Positions 33,936-45,420 of a stretch of 64,000 nucleotides of DNA are shown piece by piece. The notes under the pieces were generated by a model. The model was given only the letters and a program-made list of their open reading frames with translations. It was not told where the DNA came from and made no database searches. The stretch lies in the NCBI GenBank assembly GCA_963969495.1, contig OZ018330.1, forward strand, positions 70,074,710 to 70,138,709, read 5' to 3'. The stretch comes from Ceratothoa steindachneri (lineage: Eukaryota; Arthropoda; Malacostraca; Isopoda; Cymothoidae). Position numbers and translations under genes: made by a program. Position 1 is the stretch's first letter. The number at the start of each line of letters is the position of its first letter.

Positions 33936-34860
33936 ATGGACTTCGCCTCCAGAGGTGGGAAACCCTTCAACGATCTCTTTAAGCTAAACGATCTGCGTTC
34001 CTTCATCGCTTCATGCTTGGATACCGCACCTGACTTGGAGGATTGGCTACTGACTTTATTTTTGCAAGACGGCAAGAGATCACTCTACCCGGGCCAGTTG
34101 TGCAAGTTTTTGAAAAAATTGTTTAATGTTACGTTAACTTATTTTTGTACAGCGAAGGTCACCTGCTTCCGATACATTGCGGATTTTGAAAGTTTCCCTT
34201 CACGTTGGATGCTCTGCTCTGGCTGGAAAGTGCTATCTGTGATGCCATTCTTCGTGGACAGCACTTCATCGCACTGTTTTTTGATGTGGAGAAGACCTAT
34301 AGTACCTTTCACACTATAATGTTGACAAGACGCCTCTCAGTATTCATGTCTGGATTTCTGAGAAATTAATATTACCGCGTAAGGGTGGGAAAAGCTCTCT
34401 CCGGCCCAATAGGGCAGGATGAGGGAGTCCCCCAAGGAAGTGCCATCAGTGTCATTCTCATTGCCTTGAACATCATCAACGGTATCATATCGTTGCTGCT
34501 GAAAGATATTATCGCTACGCTCTACGTATTACGTAGACTACCTATCCAACATACTCTAAACTGCATCTCTCGCTATGACAAAGCAAAGGAGTTTTGGTTT
34601 TATACGGCCAAGACGAAGCTGATGCATTTTGCCGACATCCAAAGCTTCAACCAGACAGCGATTTGTTCCTAAATGTTGCTTACCTGAAAGTGGTAATGCA
34701 CCTTTTGTTTGGGCCGGATTTGATCGACACCTCACATGGGAGGCTCTTATTCGGAGCCTTAGTGTCTCTTCTGCCCGCGCCAGCGGGTAGAAGAGACGGA
34801 ACCGGCAGATCTGAACGGTTCCGTGTGACGGCAAGCATACCCTAATCCAATTGAAGTTTT
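33936..34860 (+). pseudogene. LINE reverse transcriptase relic (I/jockey-like)
   Basis: In shifting frames: ALFFDVEKTYSTFH (34275-34315, motif A with Asp), a YYRVRVGKALSG block (34370), DEGVPQGSAISVILIAL (34415-34470, motif B), then LYV with the catalytic Asp pair destroyed by a short tacgta duplication (about 34515-34540), FYTAKTKLMHFADI (34600) and a PDSDLFLN block. The arrangement matches RTs of the jockey/I superfamily rather than LINE A. The first 250 bp (33936-34190) are open but unassigned. It may belong with the LINE B ORF1 relics, which lie on both sides, but it has the opposite strand to the nearest one. Confidence 0.65.
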
Positions 34861-34949
34861 GGAAAGGAAATTCCTTCAAGAGCTCGACGTAGCTCTCTTG
34901 CCGGTAACGCATTTGGTTCTGCACAAGATATATTCTGGAGGGTATCCTT

Positions 34950-36640
34950 TTTAAAGACTTGTTCTATTGCCTCTGCTCTCAAAGCTTCTATGGAGGTTTT
35001 ATTTCGTGAGATGGTTACGAGTTTATAGTAGTGACTAAGTTTACAATGAATGGGTCGCTTAGTTAATGGGATGCCGAGCCAGTAGCATTTTAGAGGAAGA
35101 ATAACTGGGGGTGATCCTTGGTTACCTGTAAAGGGCTGTCGGGCGAAGGCGTTAGAGGTCTACCGTCGAGTTTGCTCTGACTTCCAAAGTTCTTACGTGG
35201 AATCCGTTTATAGGCTGGGTTAGAAAGGTAATTTGGTTATCATTGGGTTAAAGGAAGGACTGGAAAGGAAAATGGATTGGGAGGGTTTATTCTTGGCTTA
35301 GATCTACCTTAATTGGGGCAAGTGAGATAGTCAGTCTTATGCGTCTTTATTGTAAGTTTACATCTACGTTAGATAATTGGGGCTAAAGACGGCTGGATTT
35401 AAGGACGAGGAACGGACGGACTCGTGACGCCAATAAGATTATTGTGAATCCGGAATCAATAGGGATGAATGTATCCTACTAGTAATAGTGGTTACTCTTT
35501 TGGGAATTTTCTACCTGTCTTATTTATACGAACCGACATTAAGGGGGCGTGACTTAGCTATCTTTAATCTGAGCGTGAAGCAGAGCCTCACAGGTTAAAG
35601 CAAGTTCGTTTGTTCCTTTGTTAAGACTGATAAGCGGAGTTAAAGGGTGTGTGTGTTTCAATGTAGACACATTTGGCCGCATCCGGGCTGGCGTTGATAA
35701 CAAGGTGATAGCAAAGTTGATTTTGTTGTTTCGCAGGTCCACGTCAACTTTAGCTTGTCAAACCCGACTCCGTTCTGGCTGCTTCGTTATCTTGTATCGA
35801 GACTTTTCGGCTCGCAGCTGTTTCCTCGCGTGTGTATGTTTGTGCATTCGCGTGGGAAACTCCAACTATTCGCTTGCCTTCTTGCACTTATGTTTTTCTT
35901 AATACATCTACAGTTGTGACTAAACATTATATATAAGTATTTCGCTTTATTTTACATTAGATCATGGCATATTATTTCAGTAGTTAATATGTGTGCCCAA
36001 TTTCAAGATTTCATAGGTCTAACAGGGTGCTTATTTGTGAGGTTCATCGTTGAGTCTACTTTACCTTTCCATTTCGGGCGTCGCTACACTTCTACAGCCC
36101 CAGGAGTACTGTGTTCATATTTCTTGGAGAAGATGTCATGTCACGGTAGAGCCTTGCTTGTGTACACTTATTAGTCCAACTCTGAATAAGATCCTCCGTA
36201 CAGAGCACAGCGATATATTTTTCCTACCACTATATGCTGATGTAACTCAGTCCCCCGTCCGGCCCTATCAAAGACTCTTCTCCTACTTCCGCTAACAAAC
36301 CCTTTAACCTTCTCTGACATATTTGTTTCAGTGGGATTAAATTGCTCTGGTTTAATTAGGACCTGTGCTAATTACTTGTAGATAAGTTGTCTGATTCTCT
36401 GGAATTGGTTCGGGCTTGACTTCCCCCTCCCCCAGTAACATCTGAAGAATTGTGGTGGCTACCAAACAATCACATTCGTTTGTACCCGCTTTTTTTTTAT
36501 CTGCCAAGAAGGGGTGGAATTTCACAGTCGGTGTTCAGTCCGCACAACCCGGTAAGAACCAAGATGGGTCTAGGAAAGGGTTAAGGCGTACTAGGTTTAA
36601 ACAAGTTAAACAGAAAAATGATTTCCAGAGACTATTCCAG
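34950..36640. other. No recognised gene
   Basis: Several short open frames without family features. Mixed composition and no tandem repeat. Confidence 0.5.
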
Positions 36641-36807
36641 CTTCCTAGGAAATAATTCCCACCGCTCTCGCCTTAAGGAAATGGGAGCATATTAGTCGAA
36701 TTAAAAACAAAAGACCAGACAGAGAAAGTATTATAGTTAACAGAGATGGCAGGTGATAAAGGAAGAGTGACTCTACACCTCTCCTTAACTTGCGTAAGGG
36801 TGTGCTA

Positions 36808-37394
36808 AGTCCATTCCTGTCTGTTTTCTGTACTTTGTGTTCACCTAGAACGGTGAGTGCCAATAGTTTCTTGGAAATGACTTCTAAATTAGCTCTTAAA
36901 GTTGCTTCGGTGAAGTTTTGGTTAATTGAAAACTCGGGTTGAGCTTTACCTGCAATCCTCGAAATCGTTAGCGGAGTTCGAGTGCGCAGTATTTTTCGTA
37001 AGTAGTGTTTTTTAAAGTGACATACTTGGACCAGAATTCTGGTCCGAATAGTTATAGTTTTTTTTGGTCTCAGTCGCATTTCGACGATTGTTTTTTATAT
37101 TGCTGGAGATTACTCCATTGTTTTGTTTTGTTTTTTATTAATCACACCCATGACCATAAGAAAGAAATTCGCCACCCTTACCGGTGACAGCCAACATTGA
37201 CCTTAACATGGGTGACAAAGTATTCACCTGATTCTTCAATTCGTTGAACAGCAGGTAAAGCTCAACCCGAGTTTTCAATTAATCAAAACTTCACCGAAGC
37301 AACTTTAAGAGCTAATTCAGAAGTCATTTCCAAGAAACTATTGGCACTCACCGTTCTAGGTGAACACAAAGTACAAAAAACAGACAGGAATGGA
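36808..37394. repeat. Inverted repeat, about 145-bp arms
   Basis: Left arm 36808-36952 and right arm 37250-37394 are near-perfect reverse complements, with about 300 bp between. Both arms encode the same peptide segment (for example EVISKKLLALTVLGEHKVQ), on the minus strand in the left arm and the plus strand in the right arm. The right arm runs on into the CCHC ORF1 relic, so the left arm appears to be an inverted duplicate of its N-terminal part. Confidence 0.85.
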
Positions 37395-37840
37395 CTGAAC
37401 ACCAGAATTGGAACAACTTGGTGGACCATTTCATGCCAGGACCAAAAGTACATATAAGCACATCTGCAAGGATATTAAAAAGATATTTTGAAGATGAATC
37501 GTTAAATTTTGGGAGGAGCGACAACCACTTTCATCTAAGATCAGATTGGCAGGGAAAATAATCCCTGTCAGAGTGTAGTATCCAACAACCTTACAATGTC
37601 GAAAATGCCTCACATTTGGTTACCGGGCCAAATACAAAAAAAAAAAAACAGAGCTGCTTCAAATGCTCTTCCGATGAAGATAATAGTGAGGTTTGCGGAG
37701 AGCAGGAAAGCTGCAGGAACAGCGGCGGCAAACACCATTCCTTCAAGAAGACTTGCCCATATTACTCCTTCAACCTCCTTTGCATCTTTGAATACGGCCT
37801 TGATGAGCTCCACCTCAGAAAAGGAGGCAGACTCCGCTGT
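37250..37840 (+). pseudogene. LINE ORF1 relic with CCHC knuckles
   Basis: After the inverted-repeat arm, the plus strand reads a degraded segment and then, at 37660-37770, KKKKQSCFKCSSDEDNSEVC and SCRNSGGKHHSFKKTCPYY. This is the spaced Cys/His pattern of retrotransposon nucleocapsid knuckles (C-x2-C...C, then C-x2-S-G-G-x2-H...C with one Cys changed to Ser). A first knuckle lies near 37600 (CRKCLTFGYRAKY in another frame). It is a nucleic-acid-binding ORF1 fragment and is immediately followed by LINE B ORF1 copy 2. Confidence 0.6.
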
Positions 37841-38497
37841 GCTTTCCTAGAGGCTTAGAGGCCCCTCCAACCTGCTTTTATCAGAGAGGAGGTTTACTTC
37901 TCTTCTACGCGTACGAGTGAAGTGGCTTTCCCTACCCCCTTCTTTAGAGTCGCCTTTGGGTGACTTCATTTTTCCACCAGCGGCAGTCTCCCCTTTGCTT
38001 TCGCATGGGACTGCCAAGAGAGCAGGCAGGCAGCCCAAAGTTGGGAGTGGCTCGATAAGGCCAACCCACTTAGAGTGGAAAGAGATATGCCGGTCGGACC
38101 TGTCAGTCCGTCCGGCATACAGTCTTGCAGCGATGCATTTCGAGTTTGCATGTGGTCGGCATGTTTTTGTCCCGCGGGGTCGGCTCACGGGCCAAAAAGA
38201 TAAACCACAGCAAGAAAGTCCTCGATTGGGTTGCGTGATGCCTTGAAAGGAAAAAAAGCCACAAAGAGACCCCCCATGAGCTGTACATGATCTCGGAGGT
38301 GACCCAACCGAAGATGGCAGAATTTCCATGGGGGAGAACCTGGTCTCAGTGCCAAAGACCAAACCTAAATCCGCACCTGTATAAACCTTTCCTTGACTGG
38401 CTCGGGTGCCCAAGGTCTCACACGGAGAGGAGGGACTTACTTCTGCGAATGGTTCTCCTTTGACAGTTAAGACCTTTTTCATTTCGGATAAGGGTTC

Positions 38498-38541
38498 TTC
38501 TTCCTCGTCTGAGAGTCCGGGGATGGACAGGTCAGCTGCCA

Positions 38542-38592
<51 letters not shown>

Positions 38593-38862
38593 CAAATACA
38601 GAAGTTTATAATTGAAAGGACAAGCCTACAAGACCAAGGCCTAGGTGTTCCCTTCTGGGGTGGGGAGAAGCGGGTTCATTCCCTACCCTAGTCTCCTAAA
38701 AAGAAATGGAGTAATAGGAAAAAGACCAAGAAGAGTAAGAGTTCTTCTTCCTCGTCTGAGAGTCCGGGAATGGACAGGTTAGCTGCCAATTATTATTATT
38801 ATCATTATTATTATTATTATACAAATACAGAAGTTTATAATCGAAAGGACAAGCCTACAGGA
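38498..38862. repeat. Direct duplication with ATT microsatellites
   Basis: The segment from ttcttcttcctcgtctgaga through an ATT run to caagcctac occurs twice (38498-38630 and 38745-38862). Each copy joins a piece of LINE B ORF1 to the 3' tail of another LINE ending in an ATT/AAT repeat. A local duplication, or two insertions of the same 3' tail, would explain it. Confidence 0.8.
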
Positions 38863-39172
38863 CGAAAGGTCGTCCCATAGGGAAACATACTGCAAGAAAA
38901 TAAAAAAAGAGGAAAAAAAAGAAAGTATATTAAAATATAATATGTTAAAACAATTTAAAACCATATTTAAAATATTTGAAAACAAAGCTATTAATTAAAC
39001 AATAAATTTATTTACTTTAGATTTAAACGACGTAATATTAGATGCTGATACACATTCTTCTGGCAGCTCATTCCACTCCTTACGAATATTAGGAATGAAA
39101 CAGCGAGTAAATTGAGTTGAATTACATCTAGCAACATAAAACGCTTTGCTGTTCCCATTAATTATGTTATTA
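38778..39172 (-). pseudogene. 5'-truncated LINE, ORF2 C-terminus and 3' tail
   Basis: On the minus strand 39172-38997 reads KAFYVARCNSTQFTRCFIPN followed directly by IRKEWNELPEECVSASNITS and FKSKVNKFI, then a stop. This is the typical extreme C-terminus of LINE ORF2 proteins (W-N-x-L-P ... S-x2-S-F-K). The 220-bp 3' untranslated part ends in an AAT repeat at 38778. The insertion interrupts LINE B ORF1. Confidence 0.7.
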
Positions 39173-39569
39173 GAGTGGTATACCTAGGCGAGTTAACTCG
39201 TGGACTACTCCTTAGAAGCTATCACCTTAGTGCTGGTTTTACACGGGTCGGTTAAGGTCAAAGGTGTGATGAAAAAACAGTGAAAGGTCTCGAGACCCAC
39301 CACTATACTCTTAGTAACGTCTGGCCGTGACAGGCTCCCTGAGTCGTTGCCTGCCAGTTGATATCGCTACCACGTGAAGGCATGCGTACCACAGTCACGG
39401 AAGGGATACTACCGGGTTTTGAAAAATTTCTGTTACACTCGGTATTATCATCTTTCGAGAGGTTTAGGTGTGTGATAGAAAAAGTTTCGTCAAACAATCT
39501 TAAATCTCTACCTCGCTAGCACGTGTCATCAAATTGTATTTTCCATTGTGTACATATGTATCGAGATAA

Positions 39570-40530
39570 AATGAAAAGAATTTCGATCTTTGTTCTCCTG
39601 CGCGCGAGCCACAACAGGTCCCACATAGCCAAGTGGCTGAACGTCTTCTGGCTGATCGTCCACAGAATCTCGAAAAGGCTCAAGAACGGGCAGTCCGCAA
39701 GGATGAATCTAGTTCAGGCAGACCTCAAGTTGCCAAGCGTTTGGCTGTAAGACAGACATTCGAAAATGCTGCGAAGCTCAAAATGATAGCGCTCGCGAAG
39801 AAAAAGAACATCTCGTTAGCCACAGTTCCAGGACCGTCAAGGAGGACGGCAGCAAGAGCTTGAGGTGCATGGATTGGTCTCTGCTCACCGAACGTATGCG
39901 AGAATAATGTTGGAACGCTGTCGTCACTTTTTCGACAACTTGAAGAGTCAGGGAAATCGAATTCTCATTTTTTTGGATAAAAAAATCTTCACGCTTGATC
40001 CGGCCATCAACAAGTAGAGCGGCCGTGTGGGAAGCTTCATGGTCCGCTAAGTGTCCACGACCAAGCTCCCGAACTCCGTGATGATGCTCGGTGTCATGGC
40101 TTAGGATGGCGAAAAGATGCCATCGGAGTGAGTCGCAGCCGTTTATAGGCTGGCTGTGGCCGATTACAGTGACGCCTTGCCCACAAAATCCCTGTCATGG
40201 ATGAAAAAGATTACGAAGAAACCGGACTACGTCTTTCAGCAGGAGCGGTGACCCGACCCACACGGCCAAGCCCGTACAAGAGTGGTTGGGATCGAACATT
40301 AACATCTGGTCAAAGTATTTTGCCCGACTTCAATCACCTCAACCACAGCGTGTGGAAGCATATAAAGCATAACGCCTGCAAGATCCGCCGCAACAACGTC
40401 GACGAGCTGAAGTTCTTCTTCAACCGCGTGTGGACCAGCATGATGAAGGACTTCGTCCGTAACGCGTGTGCGGCCTTCCAGCATCGACTGGAGCGCGAGT
40501 TTGCTGCCGAGGGCGGCCACATTTACTGAT
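39570..40530 (+). pseudogene. Tc1/mariner transposase relic 1
   Basis: Blocks in order: KMIALAKKKNISLATV and PGPSRRTAARA (39790-39860, helix-turn-helix end), NLKSQGNRILIFLDKKIFTL (39940-39995, where the first catalytic block DEK reads DKK), a NSVMMLGVMA block (40075), VFQQ (about 40228) with the following catalytic Asp lost, and HNACKIRRNNVDELKFFFNR (40369-40428) and RLEREFAAEGGHIY to the stop at 40529. In this family the tail reads QSPDLNPLDYSVW; here the open frame has FNHLNHSVW, so the third Asp is also lost. Inactive. Confidence 0.8.
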
Positions 40531-40539
40531 AGTACAATT

Positions 40540-40950
40540 TAAACACATATTTATGTGTTAAAAACAATAAAAACGTCTCTAACTGCATCAAAACTATAAT
40601 CGTGTCGTTTGTTGAGAACATCTTAAAGCCCCTCTCCTCCCAGCGTAGGAACATGTGACCTAGAACAGAGTCAAATAAAATGGAGGAGGCCAAAAAGTCA
40701 GATTGTCCACAAGTCTGTTTACACGAATGCGTCCCGAGTAAAAGGGACAAATAGTAGAGAGCACGCTCATACCGATACCGGGACAGGTAACGTGCATGAA
40801 GATCACCCAGACTGGGACATTCAACAAGAATGTGCCAAACAGTCTGGGGGACAAAGCAAGCGTCGCAATAAGGTACCGACGAGCGCTCCATCAAATGGCT
40901 GTGAGTCCCGCGAGTTTGCACAATTTGAAGACGAGAACTGAATCAAGTGA
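40540..40950 (-). pseudogene. LINE ORF2 C-terminal zinc-knuckle fragment (I/R1-like)
   Basis: Minus strand 40921-40523 reads TRGTHSHLMERSSVPYCDAC, then FVPQTVWHILVECPSLGD. The CX2CX8HX4C pattern and the surrounding sequence are those of the C-terminal knuckle found after the RNase H or RT domain in I/jockey/R1-group LINEs. The tail RYLSRYRYERALYYLSLLLG fits the same family. It is bounded on both sides by mariner relics and is 5'-truncated. Confidence 0.7.
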
Positions 40951-40959
40951 TGCCGGGGT

Positions 40960-41665
40960 CTAACGAGAGAGATGGTTGTTGGATCACTACCATGAAACTG
41001 GCCCTGAATTACGACCTTTGCTACCACTCGTACAAGAGGAGCAAGGGACAAATTCTGACAAACACGGCAAGGAGAACCGCTTGACAAGGTCAAAGAAGCT
41101 CCTGAACAGGCTAAGTCATCCTGTTGAGTATGAGACGATTTGGTTCTTCTCAGACGAAAATAACTTCTCAAAGAACCATTTACACAGCACCCGTAACCTC
41201 AGATGGCTTTCCTACAATTCATGCGACGTTCCACATATCATGATGACCAAGTTCCCCCAAACTATTATGGTATTTGGGTGTGTTTGAGGTCAAGGTGATG
41301 TCATGCTGCCTCATCTTTGAGCAGAGTCTTAGGCACAATTCAGACGGCTTTGTAGAGCTTTTGGAGACAGTGATCAAACCATTGATGCAGAGAGTTGTTG
41401 CTGGAAGGCCAGACCTCAAGGAAGAGTCAGAGGTGGTTGTAGGGGAAATATTCAAATTTAAACAGAGACACTTTTTGGCCCCTGATTTTAATCGCACGAA
41501 AGAGACTAATCCTATCACTGAACAGCAAGAACGAGTTATTGGCCAAATTGAAGATTTTCCTAGATGCACAGTGAGGAACGCATGCGAAGGTCCCGGAGCC
41601 GTCTTGAAGCCGTGGTAGAAGCTGGAGGCGGCTACTTTGAGTGGACTGTTATCTCTCAGCCATAA
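40960..41665 (+). pseudogene. Tc1/mariner transposase relic 2
   Basis: Reads RSKKLLNRLSHPVEYETIWF, FSDENNFSKNHLHSTRNLRW and KFPQTIMVFGCV (41090-41285), then LRHNSDGFVELLETVIKPLM (41330-41395) and AGRPDLKEES. The first catalytic Asp in FSDE is kept. The part that should hold the second and third Asp (41410-41500) is shortened and rearranged: the usual PPNSPDLNP block is missing. The end CTVRNACEGPGAVLK (41565-41610) matches the family C-terminus. It belongs to a different mariner lineage from relic 1, only 430 bp away. Confidence 0.8.
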
Positions 41666-41768
41666 ATTATTTAATCGTTTTTTTTTAATTTTTAAAATAC
41701 ATTTAATTTGAGCTGAGATATTACAGAGTTTTTTTCTGTTATGAAAACCGTCAAATTAATTTAGAATA

Positions 41769-41770
<2 letters not shown>

Positions 41771-41825
<55 letters not shown>
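41771..41825. repeat. TA microsatellite
   Basis: 55 bp of TA followed by ATAATA units, directly left of the tRNA-tipped palindrome. Confidence 0.97.
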
Positions 41826-41827
<2 letters not shown>

Positions 41828-41899
41828 CATAATAATAATAATAATAATTGAAAATCCCATGAAAGGCGATATGTAATTAATAGATGTATTTAAAGCCCC

Positions 41900-42271
41900 A
41901 AAGAAATGAAAACTGGTATCCCGCCCCGGAAAAACGCTAAGGAAAATATTACGTGAACCATTGAAAGCTTAAGAAAGAAAACGGAAGATATAGAAAAACT
42001 GGGAAAACTATTTTTAACCGTTATATGAAAATGAATAAAGGAATTGGATTCGAACCTGTGTCTCAAGCGCTCATTGCTATTATGATCACGACGTTCATCG
42101 ACCGAGCTACACAGGTTCGAATCCAACTGCGATATTTATTTTTATATAACGGTTAAAAATAGTTTTCCCAGTTTTTCTATATCTCCCGTTTTCTTTCTTA
42201 AGCTTTCAATGGTTCACGTAATATTTTCCTTAGCGTTTTTCAGGGTTGTGATACCAGTTTTTCATTCTTTG
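41900..42271. repeat. Long palindrome with a tRNA-like head at the tip
   Basis: Left arm 41900-42060 and right arm 42110-42271 are nearly perfect reverse complements. The 49-base loop (42061-42109) plus the arm tips form, on the minus strand, a tRNA-like 5' head: A-box-like TAGCTCGGTCGAT and a perfect B box GGTTCGAATCC (42046-42056, minus). The same B box stands inverted at 42114-42124 (plus). The arms carry the body that would follow a tRNA-derived SINE head. It looks like a SINE duplicated in inverted orientation around one shared head. Confidence 0.75.
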
Positions 42272-42273
42272 TT

Positions 42274-42493
<220 letters not shown>

Positions 42494-42589
42494 ACAAGGA
42501 GTTACAAGGAAAGAAGGTACCCTAGGAGACCTTACGGTCCATTCAAAGAGGGTACCTTGGGACTAGCATTCGAGCGGGCACATGGCTGC

Positions 42590-45420
42590 TCAATTGTTTT
42601 GCGTCCCTAAACGGCCACTTTTCAAGACTTTGTCTAGTCTTGACTTGAACTGGTCAACAGATTCACTGTTGACAACTTCCACTGGAAGTGCGTTCCACTT
42701 ACCGCAGATACTGTAGGTGAAAAAATTTCCACACAGATTGCGGTTGTAACGCTTCAGTTCAAGTTTGAAGCCGTGATTGCGCGTTCTGTTCTCACTCAGT
42801 GTGAAAATATCCCGGTAGTCAACATTGTCGAACCCTCGAAGTATTTTGAAAACCTCGATGAGCTGACCACGCAGTCTATGGGTTTCCAACGAGAACAGAT
42901 CTAATTCCCTTAGTCTATCCTCATAACTTTTATGTCGGATAGAGGGAATCAGTTTGGTTGCCCTGGCTTGTACGCGTTCCAACCTTGCGATGTCCTTTCG
43001 AAACGAAGGACTCCAAAATTGTACGGCATACTCCAGGTGCGGCCGAACTAGGGAGTTGTACAGACAAAGTACTATCTCCCTGTTACGGTATCCAAACTGG
43101 CGCTTTATGTAGCCTAACATCCTTTGGGCTTTCTTCTCTGCCTCGATGCACTGTTTCGAGAACTTGAGGTCGCTAGTGACAGTAACACCCAAGTCCTTCT
43201 CAGTGTCACTCGATTCGAGAGCAGTGCCCTTAAGGATATAATGAGATTGGGGATTTCTGTGGCCGATATGCATTACTTTGCACTTGTTCACGTTGAACGG
43301 CATTTGCCACGTGTCCGACCACTCCCCAATCTTCCCAAGGTCTTCCTGCAGGCGGGCAGTATTTCCATCCTTTGCAACGTTCATACCAAGCTTGGTATCG
43401 TCGGCAAATTTGGAAATCTTGGCAACCATGTCACCGTCCATGTCGTTAACGTAGATGATGAATAGTAGTGGTCCCAGGACAGAACCTTGAGGCACTCCGC
43501 TAGTAACGGGCACCCACTCAGAAGCCTGTCCATTCACCACCACCCGTTGCCGTCTGCCACTTAGCCAGTTCTCGATCCAGCCGGCTACTTTTCCGTCTAT
43601 GCCCACGCTCGCACTTTCCGGAGAAGGCGGCGGTGTGGTACCTTATCAAAGGCTTTCTGAAAGTCTAAGTAAACCACATCCACCGCCTTGTCCCGATCGT
43701 GCTCACTGAACACGAAGTGGAAGAATTCCACAAGGTTCGTCAGGCATGACCGTTGCCTTCGGAAGCCGTGCTGGGAACTCCTCAGTAGCAGGTTTGACTC
43801 TAAATACGACGTTATTTTCTCCACCATCATGCTTTCCATGAGTTTACCGACTATCGAAGTCAGACTGATAGGTCGGTAGTTTGACGGATGGCTGGAGGAT
43901 CCTTTCTTGAAGATCGGAGTCACCTCCGCCTCACGCCAGTCTCTAGGAACGCATCCGGTCCGGATTGACATGTTAAAGATAGCGCACAGATGTCGTGATA
44001 CTTCATCGCACACTTCCTTCAACACCTTGGGTAGAAACCCGTCCGGTCCAGGGGACTTATTCGTCTTTAGGTCAGCGATCTTTTTCTTTATTTCTCCTTC
44101 GGTGAAGTCCATTGCCTCCAGCTTTTCCCCCGAGTAGGAATCCGTGGGCTGGGGGATGGGACCACACTCTTTAGTAAACACTGAGGAGAAGTAGTCATTG
44201 AGAAGGTTAGCATTTTCTGCATCTGACTGAGTTAATGCACCCTCCTCGTCCACTAGGGGCCCAATCCTACGATGGATTGGTTTACGGCTATTTACATAGC
44301 CGAAGAACTCCTTGGGATTCTCCTTGCAGAGTCTCGCCACTCGGAGTTCCTCAGTACGCTTAGCCGCCCTTATGCTGGACTTCACTCTCCTGGCTAGCCT
44401 CCGGTACTCGTCAAAGGCACCCGAGATCTTCGATCGCCGGTACGCATTTCTCTTCTCCCTAAGCAGTTGGCCGATTTCTCGATTAAACCACTTTGGTTGA
44501 ACAGAAGACCGACGGAGGCATTTCAGAGGGATGCAACTTGATTGAAGACTCATGAATTTATTTTTGAAATTGTTCCACGAATCCTCAACCTCTTCGCATA
44601 CCGCTAGCCTTACATCAGTCAGCCCAGCACGAAGGCGTGCAAAGTCTGCTCTTCTCAAGTCAAGTTTCCTTGATTGACTGGCAGCAGACCTTACCTTCGG
44701 GATCTTGACGGTAAATCTAACTAGCTGGTGATCACTGCCACCGAGCTCTTCGCCTACAGAGACATCCTCAACGATATCATCCTCAGAGGTGAAGACCAAG
44801 TCGAGGATATTGTCTCCTCTCGTCGGTTCTCTGACCGATTGAGTGAGGAACTCGTTGTTGGCGAACTCCAGGAGTAGCGCGCTATCGCCACAGGCTGCTC
44901 TGTTTTCCCAGTCAACTTGTCTGTTGAAGTCGCCCATAACGATGCACACTCTGCCTTGAACAAGCTCACCCAGCAGCTCGTACAGTTCCCTGTCCTTCTC
45001 AACGGGTTGGGAAGGGGGTCTGTAAAGCACCAGGGTCCTGTATCTGACAGGACCTATCTCTAGGTCAACGCCTAGGAGCTCGTGATCGGATATAATGTTG
45101 GAGTTCGTAGATTTGATTGTATCCTTGACATACAACATTACACCGCCACCCTCTCTGTCTGGCCTATCTTTGTGGAAGAGTTGGTAGCCAGGAACCGTGA
45201 ATTCGCCTTCAAAGTCTCGGTTTGACGTTTTTATCCACGATTCTGTTATGGCTACCATTTCGGGTTCTTCCGTCGCTACGAGGCCACGGAGCTCAGGAAA
45301 CTTGTTCCTGATTGACCTCGCATTGAACAGAAGAACTTTCAGGGAGTCCCCGACTGTAGGACTCCCTATGCTCTTCCGTTTCCCGGCTTCTTTGTTGGCG
45401 AGGCACCCCTTTTTGCGACC
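42590..45420 (-). pseudogene. LINE A copy 2 ORF2: endonuclease and reverse transcriptase
   Basis: Two long frames (45258-43597, 553 codons; 43606-42590, 338 codons) are separated by a one-base loss near 43602, seen by comparison with copy 1. The frame is open upstream of the first ATG at 45258 to beyond 45360, so it overlaps the end of ORF1 in the -1 frame. Endonuclease: MVAITESWIKTS, VCIVMGDFNRQVDW, LGGSDHQLVRF. RT: VVYLDFQKAFDKVPHRRLL, TSGVPQGSVLGPLLFIIYVN and KFADDTKLG with an intact FADD pair. C-terminus: GKWNALPVEVVNSESVDQFK. All catalytic residues checked are present; only the frameshift disables it. Confidence 0.92.

Larger units (their letters stand above)
37856..39420 (+). pseudogene. 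LINE B ORF1 relic, copy 2, interrupted
   Basis: Parallel to 62545-63970. Matching landmarks are gaggaggYttactYctctYc (37890), the accagcggcagtc block (37976), ccaagaRagc-ggcaggcagccc (38010) and gagaagcgggtNcattccc (38665). Beyond the interruption, the segment from 39175 to 39410 matches 63740-63970. The middle is replaced by a LINE 3' fragment and TAT repeats (38540-39172). The long open frame on the opposite strand (37847-38542) is a shadow. Many indels. Confidence 0.75.

Noticed and set aside
37847..38542. 231-codon open frame on the minus strand
   Set aside because: Antisense to the LINE B ORF1 relic, which aligns to 62.5-63.1 kb on the plus strand. No motif of its own.
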